Shown here in pieces: positions 1 through 7,121 of a stretch of 11,290 bases of DNA (position 1 is its first letter; each line of letters begins with the position of its first letter). The stretch is from CAYJRR01 sp964372275 [NCBI: uncultured bacterium]. Lineage in GTDB: Bacteria > CAYJRR01. The notes under the pieces are model-generated. The model had not been told where the DNA came from. It did no database searches and saw only the letters and a program-made list of their open reading frames with translations. Both the position numbers and the translations under genes were made by a program. The stretch is from contig CAYJRR010000139.1 of assembly GCA_964372275.1 (NCBI GenBank), positions 56 to 11,345 on the forward strand, written 5' to 3'.

Positions 1-7
1 CCGCCGG

Positions 8-22
8 CCCCCCCCCCCCCCC
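8..22. repeat. C15 homopolymer run
   Basis: Fifteen consecutive C residues lie in an almost pure C/G stretch at the left edge, about 90 bp before the first gene. It may be real low-complexity sequence or a sequencing/assembly artefact. I see no gene or convincing regulatory motif in the first 111 bases. Confidence 0.8.
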
Positions 23-111
23 GCCCGCCCCCGGCCCGCCCCAAGCCGCTGCTTCCCCTCGGTTTTCCATCCGCCGCCGCCGGCACGCGCGATGCACGGC
101 CGGCGGCCCCG

Positions 112-978
112 ATGCGTCCTTCCGTTCGACGGTCGATCGTTTCCGCCGCGCTCGTCCTCGCGCCAATGGCGACGACCGCCGCGAACGCCGCCCCCGGATC
201 GGAGACCGCCTGCCCCCGGCCGACGCCGGCGTCGATCGACCTGGCCGGCTCGGCAATCGACCAAGCCCGCCGCGCCGCGGAGCACGGCCCGGCGGCCGCG
301 CGGCTCTGGCGGGAGAACGATCCGTTGCCGATGACCGGCGATTGGCTCGACGCCGTCGCGACGCTCGGCGGCCTGGCGCAGCAGGATCGCCTCCGTTCGA
401 CGCTCCACGACGAGGAGAAGTGCGGGGCGATGGTCGCGCTCGCCGCCGCGATCGTCGGCGGACCCGAACGGTTCGCGCGCCTCCTCGATCGACTCGAGGA
501 GAGGGCGCGTGGGCGGGATCGGGAGGCGATCGACCTCGCGCGCCGCCGGTTCGAGCGCCGCACGTTGACCGCCGGCGATCTTCACCGCGTCAGCGAAGTC
601 CTCTACCGGACCTACGTCGGCGGCCGAGACGGGTCGACCGACGGCGACATCTCGCGCATGGTTCGCGCCGCGGGCTTCCGTTCCCGGAAGACCGCGGCCA
701 AGACTCCGTCCGAGCTGCTCGGGACCCTCGCGCCGGGGGAGCTGTTCCCGCTCAACGTCTACCTGGAGCAACCACAGTTCATCGGCTGGCACGTCGTGCT
801 GGTCTGGAAGGACCGCGCCGGCGTGGTGCGTCTCTACGACTCCGACCGCGATGCGGGCCGGCAGATGTTCGTGAGGGGAACGCGGCCGTTCCGGGAGAGC
901 TATCTCGAGTACGTCGCGCCGAAGGCCGGGATCGCCGCGGAGTGGCTCCCCGGCACCGTCTTCACCCCCGGACGCTGA
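112..978 (+). CDS. secreted protein of unknown family, possible papain/C39-like cysteine peptidase fold
   Basis: The protein has 288 residues. It starts with a classic Sec signal peptide: basic MRPSVRR, a hydrophobic stretch at 9-24, and a probable cleavage after ANA at 24-26, so it is likely exported. I do not recognise the family. Visible features are C104 at the head of a hydrophobic helix (KCGAMVALAAAIVG), H227 opening a beta-strand (GWHVVLVW), and D243/D245 on the next strand (RLYDSDRD). This Cys-helix, His-strand, Asp-strand order is what papain-like C39 and NlpC-type peptidases use, so a thiol peptidase or a relative is a reasonable guess, not a proven one. Residues 120-160 are arginine-rich and helical. 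The ATG at 112 is the only in-frame start that gives the signal peptide. No strong Shine-Dalgarno is visible (only GGCGG, a few bases before it). The gene converges with the lipoprotein gene ending at 993, leaving a 14-bp gap with no visible terminator. Confidence 0.8.
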   Translation: MRPSVRRSIVSAALVLAPMATTAANAAPGSETACPRPTPASIDLAGSAIDQARRAAEHGPAAARLWRENDPLPMTGDWLDAVATLGGLAQQDRLRSTLHDEEKCGAMVALAAAIVGGPERFARLLDRLEERARGRDREAIDLARRRFERRTLTAGDLHRVSEVLYRTYVGGRDGSTDGDISRMVRAAGFRSRKTAAKTPSELLGTLAPGELFPLNVYLEQPQFIGWHVVLVWKDRAGVVRLYDSDRDAGRQMFVRGTRPFRESYLEYVAPKAGIAAEWLPGTVFTPGR

Positions 979-992
979 GACGCCCGCGGCCG

Positions 993-1541
993 TCAGAGCG
1001 GACGGGCGGTGATGTCGAGGACCAGCTCTCCGTCGAACGTCGCGTCCTGCTGCGGCGCGCAGCCGGTCGCCTCCGAGGTGATCGTGAAGCCGCCGTTCGC
1101 CTTGATGTACGGAGCGAGGTTCAGGCCCGCCGAGTCCATGTCGAGCGTCGTCGCGTTCGCCGGGATCGGCTTTCCCGAGTCGGTCCCCTCTCCGATCGAT
1201 GCCAACAGCTTCGACTCGAGCCCGTCCGCCTCGGCGTAGAGCTCGAGCGTGTCGAGGAAATCCCAGTCGGGCTCGGCGGACGCCGCCGTGATCGACAGCG
1301 TCAGCGATCGGATCTTGGCCGTCTTGATGTGCTCGACGTCGGTGTCCTGCTCGGGGAAGTCCTCCTCCGCCGTGATCTGCACCGAGAACGGCACGCCGAC
1401 GGCGTTGAGGAGGGCGCACGGGGTGAGTTGACCGTCGATCGTCTGTGGGTCGATCTCCTCCTCCACCTTGAAACGGAGGAGCAGCTCCCCGCATGCCACC
1501 AGCGCCACCGCCGCGGCGACGAACCCGAACCGTCGATTCAT
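993..1541 (-). CDS. small lipoprotein, beta-rich, unknown function
   Basis: The protein has 182 residues. The N-terminus MNRRFGFVAAAVALVAC is a lipoprotein signal peptide with lipobox L14-V15-A16-C17, so the mature protein should be membrane-anchored through C17. Alternating hydrophobic strands follow (for example RSLTLSITA at 79-87 and GELVLDITARP at the C-terminus), suggesting a beta-sandwich. C42 and C161 could form a disulfide. A middle segment (WDFLDTLELYAEADGLESKL, 93-112) reads like the surface lipoprotein beta-sandwiches common in myxobacteria-like genomes, but I cannot name a family. The start is fixed by context: ATG at 1539-1541 overlaps the TGA of dinB in a 4-base ATGA junction, so translation is probably coupled to dinB. 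The same frame runs open upstream to 2120 only as a shadow of dinB. It is the last gene of the minus-strand vWA-dinB-lipoprotein cluster. Confidence 0.85.
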   Translation of the reverse strand: MNRRFGFVAAAVALVACGELLLRFKVEEEIDPQTIDGQLTPCALLNAVGVPFSVQITAEEDFPEQDTDVEHIKTAKIRSLTLSITAASAEPDWDFLDTLELYAEADGLESKLLASIGEGTDSGKPIPANATTLDMDSAGLNLAPYIKANGGFTITSEATGCAPQQDATFDGELVLDITARPL

Positions 1542-2686
1542 CGTTCGAGGATACCAAACGGCAGCCGAAGCTGCCTCGCGTCGGCCCGATCGCGGCGAAC
1601 CGGTGTTGGCTCCGGGTCGGCGGCCGTTTCCGCACCGTCCCTTAGCCCGTGGAACGAGACGCCGAGGAGTCGGACCGGTCGTGCGCCGGCCTCGGTCTTG
1701 CGCAACAGGTCGACCGCCCGGGCGGCTAGCGCGGCCGGTTCCCTCGTCGCCGGATCCCGCGTGTCGCTGCGGGTGATGGTGGTGAAGTCGGCGTAGCGAA
1801 CCTTGAGGATGACGGTGCGCGCGAAGAGCGCCTTGCGCTCCAGCCACTCCGCGCCATCCGCGGCCAGCGCCTCGACCTCCGCGCGGATGCGCGCGGCTTC
1901 GGTCAAGTCGACCTCGAAGGTGTTTTCCGATCCGACCGACTTCCGCTCGTGCTCCGGCTCGACCGGGCGTTCGTCCCGGCCGTGGGCGAGCTCGATCAGC
2001 GTCTCGGAGAAGCTTCCCACCGCCGCGCGCAGCCGGTCCGGATCGGCGTGGCGGAGATCGATCACCGTCGCCAGCCCCATCCCCCGCAGCTTGGCCGCCG
2101 TCTTCGGGCCGACCCCCCACAGCGCGTCGACGGGGAGCCCGCGCAGGAAGGAATCGGCGCGCTCCGGCGGGATGACGGTCAGCCCGTCCGGCTTCCGCCA
2201 GCCCGAGGCGATCTTCGCCAGGAACTTGTTCGCCGCCACGCCGGCCGACGCGGTCAGCCCCGTGCGTGCGCGGATCTCCCGCTTGATCCGCCGCGCCACT
2301 TCACGGGCGAGCGGCTCCCCCCAGGCGTTCTCGGTGACGTCGAGGTAGGCCTCGTCGAGCGAGAGCGGCTCGACGAGGGGCGTCACCGTCCGGAAGATCT
2401 CGAACACCCGGTCGGAGACCGCCTTGTAGCTCTCGAACCGCGGCCGGACCACCACCAGGTCGCGGCACAGGCGCAGGGCGCGCGACATCGGCATGGCGGA
2501 GCGGACGCCGAAGACGCGGGCCTCGTAGCTCGCGGCGGCGACCACGCCGCGTCCGGAATCGCCGCCGACCGCCACCGGCCGCCCCCGCAGCTCCGGGTGG
2601 TCGCGCTGCTCGACCGACGCGAAGAAGGCGTCCATGTCGACGTGCAGGATCCGGCGCACGGACCCGGGGCCGCCGCTTTCGCCCAT
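1538..2686 (-). CDS. dinB: DNA polymerase IV (Y-family translesion polymerase)
   Basis: DinB is an error-prone, low-processivity polymerase that copies past damaged bases in the cytoplasm. The 382-residue protein carries the full Y-family layout. HVDMDAFFASVE at 15-26 holds metal ligand D17 and steric-gate F22. YEARVFGVRSAMP lies at 54-66. SLDEAYLD at 109-116 holds catalytic D111/E112. A helix-hairpin-helix (LWGVGPKTAAKLRGMG) spans 189-204, and a little-finger domain opens near RKSVGSENTF (248-257). The extreme C-terminus has QLRLPF (372-377), matching the sliding-clamp binding peptide, so the protein is complete. The ATG at 2684-2686 has no Shine-Dalgarno, but a TANNNT hexamer lies 6 nt upstream. 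An in-frame GTG at 2657-2659 would give MRRILHVDMD, matching the E. coli DinB start exactly, so the true start is one of these two. It lies 28 bp after the vWA gene and overlaps the downstream lipoprotein by 4 bp. No LexA-box-like operator was seen by eye. Confidence 0.97.
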   Translation of the reverse strand: MGESGGPGSVRRILHVDMDAFFASVEQRDHPELRGRPVAVGGDSGRGVVAAASYEARVFGVRSAMPMSRALRLCRDLVVVRPRFESYKAVSDRVFEIFRTVTPLVEPLSLDEAYLDVTENAWGEPLAREVARRIKREIRARTGLTASAGVAANKFLAKIASGWRKPDGLTVIPPERADSFLRGLPVDALWGVGPKTAAKLRGMGLATVIDLRHADPDRLRAAVGSFSETLIELAHGRDERPVEPEHERKSVGSENTFEVDLTEAARIRAEVEALAADGAEWLERKALFARTVILKVRYADFTTITRSDTRDPATREPAALAARAVDLLRKTEAGARPVRLLGVSFHGLRDGAETAADPEPTPVRRDRADARQLRLPFGILER

Positions 2687-2692
2687 GCCGTC

Positions 2693-2722
2693 AGACTACG
2701 ATACGGATGTAGCGTCAGTCGA
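2693..2722 (-). promoter_or_regulatory. candidate leaderless promoter of dinB
   Basis: On the minus strand, TAGTCT (2698-2693) lies 6 nt before the dinB ATG. TCGACT (2722-2717; 4 of 6 matches to TTGACA) precedes it with an 18-nt spacer. Transcription from here would begin at or next to the ATG, giving a leaderless mRNA. This agrees with the absence of any Shine-Dalgarno. The -35 overlaps the last codons of the vWA gene. The hexamers are short and degenerate. Confidence 0.4.
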
Positions 2723-4076
2723 GTACCGAGACGTTGAAGGCCGGCATCGGGATGGTGATCGACTCGCCGTCGACCTCCGCGGTGATGTCGCCTTCGATCC
2801 GGTAGCTGCCGCTCGCGGTGAGCGGCGGGTCGATCTGCAACGCCGACTCCAGGCGGTAGCTGTCGGCGAGCAGCGCCGTCAGCTGGTCGAAGATCCCTTC
2901 GAGTGCGTTCGCGTCCTCGGCGAAAAAGACGCGCCCGCCGGTCTGGTCGGCGATGTTCTGGAGCGCCTCCTTGTCGAGCGAGTTGGCGTCGTTCGGGTTC
3001 CCGAGACCGATGGCGTAGATCGGGACGTTCACCGCGCGGGCGGCGTTGATCGCGTCGGCGGCGGTGGCGCCGGAGGTCGTGTCGCGGCCGTCGGTCAGGA
3101 CGATCGCCGCGCGGGTCTTGCCCGACTTCGACGCCAGCGCCTCCACCGACTCGATCATCGCGTCGTAGAGGGGCGTGTTCCCCCCTTCCGTCTCGCGCAG
3201 CGTGTCGAGCGCGTCCTTCAGCGCCGTCTTGTCGCTGGAGAATCCGATCACCGGGAAGACGGCTCCCGCCTCGCCCTGGAAGCGGTAGACCGACGCCTCG
3301 TCCATCGCCCCCATGCGGTCGACGAACGCCTGCGACTGGTTCACTCGCTCGTCGTTCGGATCGGACGGAACCGGATTCACTCCGAGGCCGATCATCGATC
3401 CCGACTGGTCGATCGTCAGCACCACCGAGAGCGGGTTCATCGTGCCGACCGGCTCGAAGTAGACGTCGGCCACGCCGGCGGTGTCCGGGGCGACCGGCAT
3501 CGTCGTCCCGATCCGGGTCAGCGTGACGTTGTCCCACCGGAAGTTGGCGTCGCCGAGCCCGCCGGCGCCGGCCAGTTCGTGGCCGGGGCGGATCAGAGCG
3601 TTCTGCGAATCGTCGGGCATCACCCACATGTCGAGGAACCCACCGTCGCGGTGGAAGACCCCCGGGAGCGTCCGCACGTGTTGCAGCTCGAACAGGATCG
3701 GCCGGACGTGGACCGTCTTCGAATCGGACCGGTCCGAGCCGACCTCGACTTCGATGTGGTAGTCGCCAGCCTCGAGCGGCTGTCCCGCGTAGTCGATCTC
3801 GAGCGCGATCGTCCACTCGTCGACCACCTCGACCGAGGCGCCGATCGACGAGGCGGGCGCCCCTTCGACCAGGACTGTCGCCCCTTCGACGAACCCGGCG
3901 CCGGTCAGGAGCAGGCGCCCATCGAAGTTGGCCTTGATCGCGGCCGGAGAGACCGACGTGAGCGCGAGCGCCGAATCGGTCTCCCCTGGGCGCGAGGCGG
4001 TGCTGGCGCCGCAGCCGGCGGCGTACGCCGCGATCGAGGAGAGTAGGACGACACGAACCGAAACCTGGCTGACCAT
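2715..4076 (-). CDS. vWA-domain lipoprotein with N-terminal IPT/TIG-like domain
   Basis: The protein has 453 residues and is probably a surface or periplasmic lipoprotein. A basic-poor signal ends in AYAAGC, with C22 the likely lipid site (lipobox A19-A20-G21-C22, so less canonical than its neighbours). Residues 38-126 resemble an IPT/TIG immunoglobulin-like fold (SVSPAAIKANFDGRLLLTGAGF start pattern, then GDYHIEVEV). Residues 127-213 are unassigned. Residues 216-405 form a von Willebrand factor A domain with a complete metal-ion (MIDAS) site: D223-x-S225-x-S227, T301 (GGNTPLYDA) and D329 (VLTDGRD). A beta-rich tail ends at 453 with no transmembrane helix, unlike membrane-anchored BatA/BatB proteins. 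vWA domains bind protein ligands through Mg2+; the ligand here is unknown. The ATG is preceded by a G6 run 5 nt upstream that can serve as a Shine-Dalgarno. It is first in the minus-strand cluster, divergent from dnaK. Confidence 0.93.
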   Translation of the reverse strand: MVSQVSVRVVLLSSIAAYAAGCGASTASRPGETDSALALTSVSPAAIKANFDGRLLLTGAGFVEGATVLVEGAPASSIGASVEVVDEWTIALEIDYAGQPLEAGDYHIEVEVGSDRSDSKTVHVRPILFELQHVRTLPGVFHRDGGFLDMWVMPDDSQNALIRPGHELAGAGGLGDANFRWDNVTLTRIGTTMPVAPDTAGVADVYFEPVGTMNPLSVVLTIDQSGSMIGLGVNPVPSDPNDERVNQSQAFVDRMGAMDEASVYRFQGEAGAVFPVIGFSSDKTALKDALDTLRETEGGNTPLYDAMIESVEALASKSGKTRAAIVLTDGRDTTSGATAADAINAARAVNVPIYAIGLGNPNDANSLDKEALQNIADQTGGRVFFAEDANALEGIFDQLTALLADSYRLESALQIDPPLTASGSYRIEGDITAEVDGESITIPMPAFNVSVLD

Positions 4077-4200
4077 GACGACCCCCCAACGGTTCTGAAT
4101 CGACCGAGCGGTTTTGCAGCCGGCGTGCCGGACCGTTCCCGTCGCAGTAGAGGCAACTTGGCGGATTCCATATGGGATTTTCAGTCACCCGAGACGAATC

Positions 4201-4222
4201 GGTGGGTTGTCGGTATCCCACC
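4201..4222. repeat. inverted repeat GGTGGG-N10-CCCACC upstream of dnaK
   Basis: Perfect 6-bp arms, GGTGGG (4201-4206) and CCCACC (4217-4222), are separated by 10 bp. The arm-to-arm spacing is about one and a half helical turns. It sits about 50 bp upstream of the dnaK -35 and 125 bp upstream of the vWA start, where an activator or repressor of either gene could bind. Short G/C arms also arise by chance in GC-rich DNA. Confidence 0.3.
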
Positions 4223-4270
4223 CGGGCGGCGCCACGGGTAAAAAGAACGCGACCATTTGGGCTCCACGCG

Positions 4271-4301
4271 TTGACAGGGGGTCGCCCCGATGGTTAGGCA
4301 T
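4271..4301 (+). promoter_or_regulatory. candidate dnaK promoter
   Basis: A perfect -35 hexamer TTGACA (4271-4276) is followed after 18 nt by a poor -10, TAGGCA (4295-4300). TG at 4291-4292 lies just upstream, as in extended -10 promoters. The block CGATGGT at 4288-4294 recurs at the same distance from the -35 of the peroxiredoxin gene. The predicted start of transcription gives a leader of about 25 nt containing the AAAGGAG site. It does not match the E. coli sigma-32 pattern. Confidence 0.4.
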
Positions 4302-4311
4302 GGGTCCTCGC

Positions 4312-4318
4312 AAAGGAG
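4312..4318 (+). promoter_or_regulatory. dnaK ribosome binding site
   Basis: AAAGGAG lies 12 nt before the ATG, slightly farther than the usual 5-9 nt. No in-frame start lies closer, and the [15 protein letters not shown]-terminus fits the family, so the start at 4331 stands. Confidence 0.65.
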
Positions 4319-4330
4319 CCTCGTACGCCC

Positions 4331-6241
<1,911 letters not shown>

Positions 6242-6272
6242 ACCTCCCTGCGACCTCCCTCCGACTCCCTTC
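6242..6272 (+). promoter_or_regulatory. C-rich, G-poor tract after dnaK (rut-like)
   Basis: The transcript just past the dnaK stop is C-rich and G-poor. It contains two near-copies of GACCTCCCT (6241-6249 and 6252-6260) and then GACTCCCTTCCC. Such C>G tracts are the kind of RNA that Rho factor loads on. It sits directly before the 18-bp stem-loop, so the pair may form the dnaK 3' end. This is inference from composition only. Confidence 0.3.
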
Positions 6273-6338
6273 CCTTCCGGTCACGGCTCCCTCTCCCTTC
6301 CCCGAGAGAGAGTCGGAGCCGGAGTCGTGACCGGAAGG
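6273..6338 (+). terminator. 18-bp stem-loop between dnaK and the peroxiredoxin gene (probable dnaK 3' end or terminator)
   Basis: Arms 6273-6290 and 6321-6338 pair along 18 consecutive positions, with a single G-U wobble (6286/6325). The 30-nt loop contains a smaller CTCTC/GAGAG hairpin (6291-6295 with 6304-6308). GGCTCC at 6285-6290 can instead pair with GGAGCC at 6315-6320, so two forms compete. No U-tract follows on either strand. It is therefore not a textbook intrinsic terminator; it may be a U-less terminator of a GC-rich organism or an mRNA-stabilising hairpin. It lies 31 nt after the dnaK stop and 28 nt before the next gene's -35. Confidence 0.6.
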
Positions 6339-6365
6339 AGCCAGCGCTCGGAAGGGCCGCTCCGG

Positions 6366-6394
6366 TTGCCGGCGCGCGGTTTCGATGGTAGGAA
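6366..6394 (+). promoter_or_regulatory. candidate peroxiredoxin promoter
   Basis: TTGCCG (6366-6371; 4 of 6 matches to TTGACA), a 17-nt spacer, then TAGGAA (6389-6394; 3 of 6 matches to TATAAT). CGATGGT at 6383-6389 begins 11 nt after the -35, exactly as in the dnaK promoter. The leader would be about 32 nt. Confidence 0.4.
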
Positions 6395-6420
6395 CACCGT
6401 CACCTTTTCCTGACTCGCAC

Positions 6421-6427
6421 GAGAGGA
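6421..6427 (+). promoter_or_regulatory. peroxiredoxin ribosome binding site
   Basis: GAGAGGA ends 5 nt before the ATG at 6433. It decides the start against the in-frame ATG at 6385, which lies inside the promoter-like block and has no such site. Confidence 0.8.
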
Positions 6428-6432
6428 TTCCC

Positions 6433-7074
6433 ATGGCCAACGAGACCACCAACCCCGTCAAGACCCCCGTCGCGCAGAAGCGGCCGGAGTTCCCGAACAC
6501 CCCCGCCGTCTTCCCGGCCGCCGAGCCCGGCGCCGACCCGATCATCAAGAACGACTTCAACTACCCGGAGCACACCAAGGGGAAGTGGGCGTTGCTCTTC
6601 TTCTATCCGGCCGACTTCACCTTCGTCTGCCCGACCGAGCTGTTGGCGCTGTCCGACCGGATCGACGACTTCAAGAAGCTCGGCGTCGAGGTCTTGGGCG
6701 TCTCGACCGACACCAAGTTCTCCCACTTCCAGTGGATGAAGCAGTCGGTCAAGGAGGGGGGCGTCGCCGGTCTGCGCTACCCGCTGATCGAGGACCAGGG
6801 GGGCGCGATCTCCTCCGCTTTCGGGATCCTCAACGGCACCAAGGCGCTGCGCGCCGCGTTCCTGGTCGACCCCAACGGCGTCGTCCAGCACGCGACGATC
6901 AACAACCTCCCGGTCGGCCGCTCGATCGAGGAGACGCTGCGCGTGATCCAGGCCTTCCAGTACGTCTCCCAGCACGGCGACGAGGTCTGCCCCATGGACT
7001 GGAAGCCCGGCGCCTCCACGATGAAGCCCAACGAGAAGGGCAAGCGCGACTACTTCGAGAAGCGCAAGGCCTGA
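6433..7074 (+). CDS. typical 2-Cys peroxiredoxin (AhpC/Prx1 type)
   Basis: This thiol peroxidase reduces H2O2, organic hydroperoxides and peroxynitrite in the cytoplasm. It has 213 residues. The peroxidatic centre is PADFTFVC (59-66): P59, T63 and C66 match PxxxTxxC, and R140 (ALRAAFLVD) fits the activating arginine. The resolving cysteine is C186 in GDEVCPMDWKPG, so it is a typical 2-Cys enzyme that forms an intersubunit disulfide in a dimer or decamer. The N-terminus is unusual: residues 1-50 are proline-rich and diverge from the usual 'G.PAP.F' opening. The C-terminus continues past C186 to DYFEKRKA, with a YF pair (207-208) as in eukaryote-like Prx1 enzymes. No ahpF or thioredoxin reductase gene is adjacent, so the reductant is unknown. 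It has its own promoter candidate and a strong Shine-Dalgarno, and probably belongs to an oxidative-stress response together with dnaK. Confidence 0.96.
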   Translation: MANETTNPVKTPVAQKRPEFPNTPAVFPAAEPGADPIIKNDFNYPEHTKGKWALLFFYPADFTFVCPTELLALSDRIDDFKKLGVEVLGVSTDTKFSHFQWMKQSVKEGGVAGLRYPLIEDQGGAISSAFGILNGTKALRAAFLVDPNGVVQHATINNLPVGRSIEETLRVIQAFQYVSQHGDEVCPMDWKPGASTMKPNEKGKRDYFEKRKA

Positions 7075-7097
7075 TCCCGCCGAAGGTGCCCCGGCGT

Positions 7098-7121
7098 CCC
7101 GATCAGTTCGGATAGATCGGG
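7098..7121. terminator. weak inverted repeat at the convergent peroxiredoxin/lipoprotein junction
   Basis: CCCGATC (7098-7104) and GATCGGG (7115-7121) form a 7-bp stem with a 10-nt loop. It overlaps the stop codon of the minus-strand lipoprotein and lies 23 bp past the peroxiredoxin stop. There is no U-tract. It is the only candidate terminator between these two converging genes. Confidence 0.25.

Larger units (their letters stand above)
4077..4330. other. divergent intergenic region between the vWA gene and dnaK
   Basis: This 254-bp spacer contains no credible gene. It holds the G6 Shine-Dalgarno-like run of the vWA gene (4082-4087, minus strand), a short palindrome CCGGC-GT-GCCGG (4120-4131), an 8-bp palindrome CCATATGG (4168-4175), an inverted repeat (4201-4222), an A-rich patch TAAAAAGAA (4239-4247), and the candidate dnaK promoter and ribosome binding site. 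I found no convincing promoter for the vWA gene and no CIRCE element (TTAGCACTC-N9-GAGTGCTAA). Confidence 0.7.

Noticed and set aside
92-334. 80-residue + strand frame starting at the first ATG
   Set aside because: It is Arg/Pro-rich shadow translation overlapping the signal-peptide gene that starts at 112.
342-1796. 484-residue + strand open frame
   Set aside because: Arg-rich low-complexity translation spanning three real genes in other frames. Long shadows are expected at this GC content.
2687-2760. LexA box controlling dinB
   Set aside because: No CTGT-N8-ACAG or GTTC-N7-GTTC pattern is visible upstream of dinB or of the vWA gene.
2634-4046. 470-residue + strand open frame antisense to the vWA gene
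   Set aside because: Composition is Arg/Val/Asp shadow-like with no domain, and the opposite strand has an intact MIDAS.
4168-4175. CCATATGG palindrome as an operator
   Set aside because: Only 8 bp with no flanking symmetry or second copy; likely chance.
4077-4330. CIRCE or sigma-32 control of dnaK
   Set aside because: No TTAGCACTC/GAGTGCTAA dyad is present. CCCC at 4285-4288 lies only 8 nt from TTGACA, too close for a sigma-32 promoter.
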